Below, piece by piece: positions 23,158 to 28,867 of a DNA stretch of 33,733 nucleotides. Numbering within the stretch: position 1 is the first letter of the stretch; each line of letters starts with the position of its first letter. The stretch spans positions 87,300 through 121,032 of the forward strand of contig NW_014577847.1 of NCBI RefSeq assembly GCF_000485595.1, read 5' to 3'. The notes under the pieces were generated by a model. That model made no database searches, was not told the origin of the DNA, and saw only the letters and a program-made list of their open reading frames with translations. Origin of the DNA: Priapulus caudatus (Eukaryota > Priapulida > Priapulimorpha > Priapulimorphida > Priapulidae). A program made the translations under genes and the position numbers.

Positions 23158-24037
23158 TACGCACACGCTGTACAAAAACGTATCGATCGCCACGTCTACG
23201 CACGCACTCCAACCGCTGTATAAAAACGTCTATCGTCAGACGACTTTTTGCCATCTAGAAGCCATCTAGAAGCCTTCTTAATACGCTCTTGGTATTATTA
23301 GTCCCTCTCTGGGACAATCATTCTAGTTATAATTGCGACGCACACTGGTCTTCTCTTATCTTTCGCATCATGCCGTTTTCATATGGTGTTGTATGGTATA
23401 TTATTATTTATCGACGAAAAATGATTAATGCTAGGCGGAACTCGCCGAGCCTGCCTGCCACATACGGCTGCAAACGGCCTCGTAGTTTAGCGGGAAATCT
23501 GGCACATGAGCACATATACTCCGCATAGCATATAGATGATAGATATAGGATATAGGATATAGCATATTACGCATATAGCATATAGGATATAGATCATCAT
23601 TGCCAATGAGAGAGGTTTCATCACGAAATACGGCTATAGTTTTGGCTACCCACTAAAGTTTTATCAAGAGCATATTAAGTATGTGTACCTACTATAATAA
23701 TAATGCATACGTAATACGCGCTTGGTTATATGCAATAACTGTGACGGAATTAATCAGTGATCCAAGCAGTTATGCGATGTGTGACGTACAAACTCACTCT
23801 TGTTTTGTTTCAGAGCTGCGCCGTGAGATGATGATGACCGCCGAAGCTCCAACCAGCGCAGACGAAACGTGCATCTCAAAGCACGTGATCGCCACAACCA
23901 CAGCCGTTCTATTGTTCTTCATCGTCATCGTCGTCGTCACCGTCCTGCTACTGATAAGACAGAAGAACCGACAGACGGAGGCCAAATCTTACGCGGACGC
24001 GCTGGCCCTCAGTCACCCACCGGCCTCATACCACTGA
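12807..24037 (+). CDS. ZP-domain single-pass membrane protein gene (multi-exon)
   Basis: Seen: spliced exons encode, in order, a hydrophobic start (MKRQFYIALLLV), low-complexity Thr/Arg/Pro-rich stretches, an exon with three FNP[FY]/LNPY motifs, a Ser/Gly linker, a ZP module of about 255 residues, a basic KRRNRR site, a helix of about 24 hydrophobic residues and a tail of about 27 residues. Known: ZP modules polymerise extracellular proteins; they are normally anchored by a C-terminal helix and released at a furin-type site just before it. Inferred: the product is a secreted or shed filament or matrix protein. Splice phases agree from 17,781 to the stop, apart from one ambiguous donor near 19,347-19,377. 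Exons upstream of 17.7 kb are damaged by indels, so the N-terminal third is uncertain. The ZP assignment is firm. The orthologue among dusky-, miniature-, cuticlin- or uromodulin-like families is not determined. Confidence 0.88.
13013..13272. mobile_element. Fold-back element (MITE-like), copy B
   Basis: The outer ends (CTATGTCCTCCAGGGTACTA and its near complement at about 13,240-13,260) extend inward as inverted arms of about 90 bases. ATCACTAAC occurs just outside both ends (13,004-13,012 and 13,273-13,281), a likely 9-bp target duplication. It has no transposase. Related pieces lie at 31,712-31,795 and 32,580-32,722. Confidence 0.75.
13875..13907 (+). promoter_or_regulatory. Candidate CRE plus TATA promoter, copy B
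   Basis: TGACGTCA (13,875-13,882) is 17 bases before TTATATAA (13,900-13,907). Both motifs survive in each copy although the surrounding sequence differs by indels. Confidence 0.35.
14217..14345 (+). CDS. Possible second exon, copy B (low confidence)
   Basis: A CCACCGCAG acceptor-like site is followed by about 130 GC-rich bases and a GTGAAG donor-like site. The copy A version at about 4,855-4,983 is open in phase 0 from its acceptor to GTGAGA and would join the start exon in frame. Copy B breaks in that frame but is open in another. The two copies differ by several indels, so I cannot say which frame, if any, is real. A minus-strand reading is also partly open. Nothing in the translation is recognisable. 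Confidence 0.25.
14680..14962 (+). repeat. GA tract and (ATC)n, copy B
   Basis: (GA)n-rich 14,680-14,905, then (CAT)n 14,906-14,956. Confidence 0.9.
15300..15615 (+). repeat. CA/CACG microsatellite, copy B
   Basis: Interrupted (CA)n and (ACGC)n directly upstream of the low-complexity exon. Confidence 0.9.
15677..16261 (+). CDS. Low-complexity Thr/Arg-rich exon, copy B
   Basis: The segment is bounded by a CTTTCGCAG acceptor and a GTAAAG donor, and copy A has the same boundaries (6,770-7,316). It is dominated by ACG/CGA/GAC triplet runs, which read as poly-Thr, poly-Arg or poly-Asp depending on frame. The Thr frame would suit a mucin-like extracellular stalk. A piece opening PQAGPIGYRPYQPLKMAERL stays open to the donor, but the first 190 bases are open only in a different frame, so at least one indel lies inside. 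Copy A has PLEFFERRETTG at the matching place, reminiscent of the FNPF motif context downstream. The exon is likely; the frame is not resolved. Confidence 0.45.
16652..17079 (+). CDS. FNPF-motif exon 1, copy B (frame disrupted)
   Basis: The exon follows a CTATTTCGCAG acceptor that is also present in copy A at 7,804. One frame (16,672-16,971) holds EFFNRS at 16,816 and VFNPFMKPPTT at 16,867, then an Ala/Pro run and a stop. A shifted frame holds AFFNRVPTTRE at 16,974, then an Arg- or Glu-rich end. Copy A preserves RVFNPFV in its own frame. Recurrence of the motif in two frames of one exon suggests one ancestral frame interrupted by an indel. The donor may be the GTGAGT at 17,080 or the GTGTCA at 17,064; neither choice is proved because the phase is unreliable here. 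Confidence 0.45.
17170..17455 (+). repeat. GA and CA tracts, copy B
   Basis: Contains an uninterrupted (CA)n of about 70 bases (17,262-17,329). Confidence 0.9.
17781..18016 (+). CDS. FNP[FY]-motif exon 2, copy B (intact)
   Basis: A strong TCTGTCTTCTTTGTAG acceptor opens the exon in phase 0 with IPNRGQVVVEERP. Three motifs follow in one clean frame: PFNPFVRETTT (FNPF at residues 22-25 of the exon), EFNPYG (38-41) and FLNPYDDYYNR (NPY at 59-61). The surroundings are Arg/Pro/Glu/Ser-rich and probably disordered, with no cysteine. The exon ends in phase 2 at GGA|GTAATC and joins the next exon to give RKSEEGKIPDE without a break, which ties the motif region to the ZP module. The copy A equivalent (8,988 to about 9,232) is frameshifted. 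I know no family with this repeat. Confidence 0.75.
18129..18455. mobile_element. Palindromic element with ~55-bp terminal inverted repeats
   Basis: The left end (TGTTCTGCTAGCATCTATGA, continuing to about 18,183) is inverted at 18,401-18,455. Inside, a 66-bp unit containing the palindrome CCTATGACA...TGTCATAGG is repeated twice (18,144 and 18,210). No ORF. It lies in the intron before the linker exon. Confidence 0.75.
18503..18548. repeat. Short hairpin, CTTAATACGCTCTTG family
   Basis: ATTAAGAAGG and CCTTCTTAAT pair around CTTAATTA, and the outer bases read CAAGCGC...GCTCTTG. Related hairpins lie at 6,372-6,407, 9,685-9,731, 11,799-11,836, 15,191-15,228 and 23,664-23,724, and a half copy at 23,273-23,292. 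Confidence 0.65.
18720..18946 (+). CDS. Linker exon before the ZP module, copy B
   Basis: The exon is 227 bases and open from phase 2 to phase 1. It encodes a hydrophilic Ser/Gly/Arg-rich linker ending QAARDAGFYPEEVTGITVL. The donor is a consensus GTACGT. Joining to the next exon gives TVLSIDVQCDM, the usual lead-in to a ZP-N domain, where a short beta strand precedes the first conserved cysteine. The acceptor is the TAG at 18,717-18,719. The acceptor tract is weak, but the same site is kept in copy A at 9,916-9,918. Confidence 0.75.
19166..19347 (+). CDS. ZP-N exon (first three ZP cysteines)
   Basis: The acceptor is CCCCAG. The exon carries VQCDM, FEGLAYTKGYFKGDACRT and LDGCGTE, which supply the first three conserved cysteines of a ZP-N domain in standard spacing and motif context (C...F.G..Y..G...C...PL..CGT). 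The 3' boundary is ambiguous. GGA|GTTCGC (ending 19,347) and GAT|GTTCGT (19,356) keep phase 0 for the next exon; GTATAC at 19,361 would introduce a stop; GTATAA near 19,377 would need a different acceptor. The true donor decides whether CGT is followed by about 12 or more residues before SNTIIV. Confidence 0.8.
19380..19705. repeat. Diverged inverted repeat in a ZP intron
   Basis: 19,380-19,455 resembles the complement of 19,615-19,705. The clearest match is CAGTTGGTGGTCT (19,442-19,454) against AGACCACCAACTG (19,620-19,632), and both arms share GCGTGTGGAT. The middle is TC-rich. Confidence 0.55.
19882..20039 (+). CDS. ZP-N end and interdomain exon
   Basis: The acceptor is TTTTAACAG and the donor CC|GTAAGT (phase 2). 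The translation includes GGTARFSNTIIVMTHPELG and FRVTCDFGS. The pattern NTI-V...P followed by VxC-F is the hallmark of the second half of ZP-N with its fourth cysteine. From here to the stop the exons show no frameshift, in contrast with the duplicated block upstream. Confidence 0.88.
20256..20348 (+). repeat. CT microsatellite in a ZP intron
   Basis: (CT)n with interruptions, ending about 40 bases before the acceptor of the 20,391 exon. Confidence 0.9.
20391..20539 (+). CDS. ZP-C exon a
   Basis: The exon starts after GATGTTACAG and completes the codon split at 20,039, giving PPPKSSL. It reads PVPDCRFRIIKG and ends LIWEISSTG at G|GTGAGT (phase 1). Known: ZP-C begins with a strand carrying a conserved cysteine and a short aromatic/aliphatic pattern; PDCRF is taken to be that cysteine. 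Confidence 0.88.
20985..21092 (+). repeat. AT-rich tandem repeat
   Basis: Repeats of AATTTATAAATAA and AATTTATTAATAA immediately before the 21,124 exon. Confidence 0.85.
21124..21205 (+). CDS. ZP-C exon b
   Basis: This 82-base exon follows TGTACATATAG and ends at GG|GTGAGC (phase 2). It encodes AFDIIATSCYAHDGMGMGRV and DLIDEQG; joined to the next exon it gives DEQGCPIHDKF. A cysteine in a C-x-A type strand followed by an acidic turn and GCP is typical of ZP-C. Confidence 0.88.
21351..21586. mobile_element. Non-autonomous hAT-like element in a ZP intron
   Basis: The end CAGGGGCGTAGCTA is inverted as TAGCTACGCCACTG. The flanks ACGAGGTG (21,343-21,350) and GTGAGGTG (21,587-21,594) agree at six of eight bases, as expected for an aged 8-bp hAT target duplication. 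The interior is C/G-run rich and non-coding. Confidence 0.75.
21650..21927 (+). repeat. Interstitial telomere-like repeat
   Basis: Degenerate (TTAGGG)n mixed with (TTATGG)n. The purest part is four TTAGGG units near 21,898-21,921. It lies within the intron before the 21,977 exon. Confidence 0.85.
21977..22133 (+). CDS. ZP-C exon c
   Basis: The acceptor is TTTTTTTCCAG and the donor CAG|GTATGA (phase 0). The exon encodes CPIHDKFIKNV, then LVANFKVFKFPD and VYFDCQCNVCVDECFQ. An F-x-F-P strand followed by a dense C-x-C-x-x-C-x-x-x-C cluster is the end of a ZP-C domain. The exon has 52 codons with no irregularity. Confidence 0.9.
22685..22756 (+). repeat. 36-bp tandem duplication
   Basis: Two units of a sequence containing GCATACAGATGCG (22,685-22,720 and 22,721-22,756), about 50 bases before the acceptor of the furin-site exon. 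Confidence 0.8.
22806..22959 (+). CDS. ZP end and furin-site exon
   Basis: The exon follows CCTTTTTAG and ends at G|GTAATG (phase 1). It opens PRCEST with the last ZP cysteine, then GGKRRNRRDTAIHL. KRRNRR fits the R-x-[KR]-R furin consensus. In ZP proteins cleavage here frees the ectodomain from its membrane anchor and the following hydrophobic patch, allowing polymerisation. The stretch after the site (VISAKVFNSMHVFVPSD) is a plausible external hydrophobic patch. Confidence 0.88.
23040..23156 (+). repeat. (ACGC)n and (CA)n microsatellite
   Basis: Simple repeat in the last ZP intron. Confidence 0.95.
23814..24037 (+). CDS. Last exon: transmembrane helix and cytoplasmic tail
   Basis: The exon follows TTGTTTTGTTTCAG and completes a split Glu codon. 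It encodes ELRREMMMTAEAPTSADETC, then a hydrophobic run of about 24 residues from HVIATTTAV to TVLLLI, a stop-transfer RQKNRQ and a short tail ending PPASYH before TGA at 24,035-24,037. This predicts a type I single-pass membrane protein. No signalling motif is evident in the tail. Confidence 0.9.
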
Positions 24038-24388
24038 GCATTCGGTAGCATCCATCATCGTTACATCATTGCTACCCTCGCGTTAACATCTATTTATGTG
24101 ATTAACTTCGCCATCATAATCGTCGTAAATAATCATCGCCACCGTCACTCACTATAGAAAAGCGGCCATTTTAATTTTTTTATTATACATTTTTCGCCAT
24201 TTTCCACAAACAAGTCGCGTTCCTGTTTTCGTTATTACTACACCGCGGCCGTGCCAGACCATCATCACTGCCATCGTCAACGTTCACCGCCATCGCTGTC
24301 GACATAATCGCTACCATTGGCGTCACTCACGCCACACGCTCACAAATAACTAAAAGATGCTGTAGACGAAGCGCATAGATATATCACC

Positions 24389-24416
24389 AGGAGTCTATTA
24401 ATATAGATAGACTCCT
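24389..24416 (+). other. Perfect hairpin in the ZP 3' UTR
   Basis: Arms AGGAGTCTAT (24,389-24,398) and ATAGACTCCT (24,407-24,416) are perfect complements around an 8-base AT-rich loop. The function is unknown. Confidence 0.6.
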
Positions 24417-25242
24417 AATACGTGGCCGTGAGTGTGCGAGTACGTGTCTGTGTTTGGGTGTGCGTTTGTGTGAGCGATCTTATAGTGTGTAAACTAGTGA
24501 CTAATCGTTTGCAGTCATTATCGAGAGATATTTAACTGCAGCTGCGGATAAACAGCTCTCACGATACTGCGTATTCATTTTGGCCGCTACACACCGCATT
24601 CTGTATATAAACATGAATGAGTACAATTTTTATTTGTCGTGTATGATTAACTCATCGGGCCCGACTGCCGGACACCGTTCATTACTTACATGTTCGTCAT
24701 TGTACCAGTAGACGTAGTGTTCTGATGTAGAATGAACAATCACTAATATGTTGTCCTGCTCGTGGTCCGTTTCGTTGGCGCTGTCAAATTAAAACAATAA
24801 GGATTGACCAGGTTGCCGGTCAGCGCTCGCCAGACTGACTGTAGACCGTAAAAATGTTAGGCGTTGTGATGTTGAAGTCGCGCAAACTGAATCTGTACAA
24901 CGTTGGTAATGAGCTCGATCGCACGCAGATTGTCAGCGAAAGCACGCTCACTATTTTACGTATCGCTAATTAATTAGCATTTGTTTTTTATTCTGCTCTT
25001 GAATATTCTGTACATTCTCATCTAAGCACGCTCACTATTTAATTCTCATTCAATCACGATCACTATTCCGTCATCCTGCGTGCGAGTGAGTACATGTGCG
25101 TATGTATGTATATGTATATGTATGTATGTGTGAACGCGTGTGTGCGTACGTGTGTGTGCGTACGCGTAGGTGCGTGTCGGCTTACAATCTGCTCGCAGAT
25201 TCACAGTGACAACGAAAGTCGGTTGTATGAGAACTGTATCGC

Positions 25243-25248
25243 AATAAA
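25243..25248 (+). terminator. Polyadenylation signal AATAAA
   Basis: A canonical hexamer with a GT-rich downstream element at about 25,275-25,300. It is the first good signal after the ZP stop codon on this strand. Confidence 0.55.
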
Positions 25249-25265
25249 GTCGTATTCCTTTTAGA

Positions 25266-25850
25266 TTCATAGCTGTGCTTCTGTTATGTGGTGTGTTTTT
25301 GCGTCTTACATTGTTGGATTCGTGTGTGTACATGGGAGAGACTAGAGTCACTTTCTATATTAAGGGACTCTACCTGGATCTCTCCGTGCACACGAATAAA
25401 CCTACACATATTTCTCTACATCTTCCAGTGACGATGCTGGCCTTTCAAACTGTAAACTTCGCTTAGAATTCTCATATATCGACTAACTATTGTCTGTATT
25501 TAAAACGATAGTTATATCTAAGATTTAGTGCTGGAGCAAGCCACTTAAAGGATTATAATGACACAATTAGAAAGATTTGGTTGAATCAAGTTTCCGTTAG
25601 CTAACCGGCAAATAATTATGCACTCATCTCGTACATATCTCTATTCGTCCCATTCGTAAGTGACTGAAGGCCCGCTCGAGTTAAATCTGTAACAATAGGT
25701 TTGACGCTACACGCAGGCGTGAAGGGAGAAGGGTATAGGCGAACAGCCAGGGGAGTAAATAAACCAAAGGCGAAAAGCAAATGTAGAGGGTACGATGTAG
25801 CTTCATTGACTCATAACGTCGAACGTGAATTCACACCGGCGAGTGACTGG
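25266..25850. other. No recognised feature
   Basis: Intergenic sequence beyond the ZP polyadenylation site. A 63-codon open frame at 25,275 has no support. Confidence 0.5.
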
Positions 25851-26225
25851 GTCCCCCCCCGGGGGGCACTCGCCTCGGAACTGGGTAGGGGGGTGCCTCG
25901 GGGACCTTGAAAACCTGACCCTGTCGCAAACTGCATTGCGCCATAAAATACACCCTGTCCCAATATACTGCACTAAAAAGTATACCCTGTTGCAATATTG
26001 GTTGTCTATATTGGTTTAATATCGGCCTGGTGATATTGGCTCAATATTGTTTTGCCAATATTTAGCCATTATCAGCTTGCTTGCTGGGTATCTAGATAAC
26101 CCTGTGCCAATAATGATGTTAGGAAAATATACCCTGTCCAGCGGCACGTCCCCAGCACCTTTAACAATGGGAGTGCACCCCACCCCCCGGTTCCGCCCAA
26201 ACTTCTCGAACTCCCCCCGACGTGG
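25851..26225. mobile_element. Possible repeat element with G/C-run ends
   Basis: CCCCCCCCGGGGGGCACTCG at the left is roughly inverted at GGGAGTGCACCCCACCCCCC on the right (26,169-26,188), and both halves contain ACCCTGTC-type pieces. No ORF and no clear target duplication. Confidence 0.35.
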
Positions 26226-26279
26226 ATGCGCAATCCATATTCATCTTTCTTCCATCTGCTCCTACGCATCGTGCCTATA

Positions 26280-26367
26280 ACCTAGATCCTTGACATTCTA
26301 GAACCTAGAACCTAGAAGAAAATAATAGAACCTAGAAGAAGAACCTAGATCCTTGACATCCTAGAAC
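26280..26367 (+). repeat. CTAGAACCTAGAA short tandem repeat
   Basis: Repeats of AACCTAGA(AGAA) with two copies of CTAGATCCTTGACAT(T/C)CTAGAA. Confidence 0.8.
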
Positions 26368-26575
26368 AGTAATTCTTGTAATTATAATGTTGAAAGAACT
26401 GTTATATTATATCAGATGCTGAAGGATGAGATTGCCGCGCAGTCTGTCGATCGGTAGAAATCTCCGCGCGATCTGTGTGACGTCACAAGTCACTGGGTCA
26501 TTTGTTACAAAAATCGATGAGATTTCGAGTGCGACGTGCGCTCTCGGTTCAGTACGTATATGTACATGTATTCTG

Positions 26576-27046
26576 TGTACGCGTACACGCCCGCACGGGT
26601 ACGTGCACACGCACGCACGCACGTGCACACGCGCGCACGTTTACGTGCACATGCACGCACGCACACCCGCACGTGTACGTGCACACGCACGCACACACGC
26701 ACGTGTATGTGCACACGCACGCACGCACGTGTATGTACACACGCACGCACGTGTACGTGCACACGCACGCACGCCCCCACGTGTACGTGCACATGCACGC
26801 ACGTGTATGTGCACACGCACGCACGCCCGCACGTGTACGTGCACACGCGTACGTGCACATGCACGCGTGTACGTGCACATGCACGCGTGTACGTGCACAC
26901 GCGCACGTGTACGTGCACACGCGCACGTGTACGTGCACACGCGCACGTGTTCGTGCACACGCGCACGTGTACGTGCACATGCACGCACGTGTACGTGCAC
27001 AAGCACGCACGTGTGCACGTACACGTGCATGTGTGCGTGCGTGTAC
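26576..27046 (+). repeat. Alternating purine/pyrimidine minisatellite
   Basis: About 470 bases of CACGTGTACGTGCACACGCA-type units. Almost every step alternates purine and pyrimidine. The long open frames on both strands (up to 255 codons) are by-products of the repeat. Confidence 0.9.
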
Positions 27047-27059
27047 ACTCTCTTCACTT

Positions 27060-27716
27060 CTATGGCTGTGCCGCTTCAATGCAACAACAAAATCGTCGCC
27101 ATCTTCAAGAGTGATAATTATTATACTAACTATATTGAGTATATTGAGATCAGTGCCTACATAGCACAGCTGGACTTCTCGATCTCACTGTAGGCCTCAA
27201 TGTAGGCCTACAGTTTAGTGACCGACACATGCCACATAGGACACACACTGCCATCTATCGGCCGATTTAATTTGTATTATTGTAACGTCAACCAGAGAGA
27301 CATGATACAAGATCGCGTAGCACAGCGTTGCTGTTGATCGTGATCTAAATCTATATCTATATCAGGATTTATCTTTTATGTCAAGCTATTGCGACGAGTA
27401 TTAATTTGCTCAACATTTTAAAAGTATAACTGAACGAAATCTTATTATAATCGTCAGATATTTGGCACGCGCAAATACAGTGCCCTGCTTTTCTGCAGGA
27501 ACATCTAATAGGGTTATACACTACGATTACCAATGTGCGAAATACGGATAGGGATCTTTCGTGTAAAACAATTGCTGGGTATATATAATCGAAGTATTGT
27601 TTCAGCATTTCACCTTCTCATAAATTAGATAAAGGCTATGTATACGGCTGCACATGCCAAATAAAGCTAGTTAAAGAGAGCCAACGGGAATTCTTTCTCT
27701 TGACAACGTAATCAGG
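27060..27716. other. No recognised gene
   Basis: AT-rich intergenic sequence with one short inverted pair, CACTGTAGGCC/GGCCTACAGT, at about 27,187-27,214. Confidence 0.45.
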
Positions 27717-27724
27717 AATGTAGG

Positions 27725-28249
27725 CAGGGCCGGACTAAGCGTGTGGGGGGCCCGGGGCACGCAATTGTGTGGGGGCCCTATAGTCTGTATTTTTCTGCAC
27801 TTTCATGCTTGCAAATTCAGAGAGTATTTCATCGTGTTTCAACGAATTTAAAATTTCACGTTCGATAGCGAGGTTACCAGCGATTAGTTAGCGGTTCGTT
27901 AGCGATAGATAGGTTTACCAGTCTCTGTTGGCTCATCGTGGTTCTCATGTGATTTTTAATCAACTTGAATTGAAAAAATGACCTTTCACCGCTACAATTC
28001 GAGACCATCAATGAAAGATAGATTCTCAGAGCAATTTCGGTATTAGGGAAAGTGTCCTTCAGCTGAACAGCAAAATTCAGTCAGAGAAACAGCCTGGGAA
28101 ACGCATCACTTCACCGTTACATGCTAAGAATTTTGTGGATCACAATTACGACAGTTTTGTAAATTTTAGGATACTCTAAATGTGGGGGGGCCCAAATGTG
28201 GGGGGCCCGGGGCACGTGCACCTGTTGCCCCGACCTTAATCCGCTAGTG
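27725..28249 (-). mobile_element. hAT-family element with perfect 8-bp target duplication
   Basis: AATGTAGG flanks the element exactly (27,717-27,724 and 28,250-28,257). The ends CAGGGCCGGACTAAG and CTTAATCCGCTAGTG are imperfect inverted repeats (10 of 15). The minus strand carries the C-terminal end of a hAT transposase. At 525 bases it is an internally deleted, non-autonomous copy. Confidence 0.85.
27776..28083 (-). pseudogene. hAT transposase C-terminal (hATC) remnant
   Basis: The minus strand reads LKDTFPNTEIALRIYLSLMV, then CSGERSFFQFKLIKNHMRTT and MSQQRLVNLSIANEP. This is the hAT dimerisation domain signature: FPN...AL..(Y/F)L, SGERSF.(K/F)LK.IK...R..M.QERL..L. After a short aberrant stretch and a frame change it resumes as LAIEREILNSLKHDEILSEF. 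The N-terminal zinc finger and catalytic core are absent, so it is not functional. Confidence 0.85.
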
Positions 28250-28257
28250 AATGTAGG

Positions 28258-28777
28258 TAATCCATTTTGTCTGGGAAGGTGACTGCCATTAACCATGTAT
28301 TATCAATTTTTTCTAGTGGGAGGCAGGCACAAGCCACGGCCCTGGTAACGCGACGATATTTGTTCAACATTTTAAATGTTATATGGCTGATGTACTTGGC
28401 AACTGTGAACACAGGGCCAACTCTAAGCTCCGTGAATTTTTTTTTTACACTAGACATATATTCACTGAAGTGATTGCTTCTCTGCTAAACTGTGCTTCTT
28501 TGGTGTAAAGCTTTTAAAACATCTGATTTTAAGCCCAAATAATTCCTTTACAAAGCATTCTTTCCAAAGAATTTGACAGAAATAATGTCCAAAACCAATG
28601 ACAAGAACATAAATTCTACTTTCAGTTTCTGCTAAGGTGTGTCAACACTTGTAACCGTTGCTCATTTCCTCTAATTAATACGTGTATTCGCTGGAGTGTA
28701 TGGAAGCATGTAAACAAAAACGAAGCAGCTTTCAGCAGTTTTTTTTAATTATTATTGAGGTGTATTAATTACAATGG
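28258..28777 (-). other. Intergenic and RPL28 3' end
   Basis: No other gene is seen. The RPL28 3' UTR lies at the right end; the minus strand offers only AATAAT/AATTAAA-like variants at about 28,743-28,762, no canonical AATAAA. Confidence 0.4.
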
Positions 28778-28867
28778 CTACTGCTTGGTGGGTGGCTTGC
28801 GCGGTGCCTTCCTTGCAACGACAGGCCGCTGGCTTCTCAAGATAGCACTGGCTCGCCTTACGGCCAC
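28778..28867 (-). CDS. RPL28: RPL28 coding exon 4
   Basis: Encodes [20 protein letters not shown], then APRKPPTKQ and TAG (28,780-28,778). The acceptor is CTTTGCAG. Confidence 0.95.
   Translation of the reverse strand: MAVRRASAILRSQRPVVARKAPRKPPTKQ

Larger units (their letters stand above)
24038..25265 (+). other. 3' UTR of the ZP gene
   Basis: No ORF of note lies between the stop and the AATAAA at 25,243-25,248, which is followed after about 30 bases by a GT-rich stretch (TTATGTGGTGTGTTTTTG), the usual layout of a polyadenylation site. Inferred 3' UTR length is about 1.2 kb. It contains the hairpin at 24,389-24,416 and a (GT)-rich tract around 25,078-25,170. Confidence 0.55.

Noticed and set aside
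25275-25466. 63-codon frame with a hydrophobic start
   Set aside because: It starts beyond the ZP polyadenylation signal, is short and has no supporting context.
26426-27193. 255-codon plus-strand frame and several overlapping frames
   Set aside because: All arise from the ACGTGC minisatellite, which lacks stop codons in most frames.
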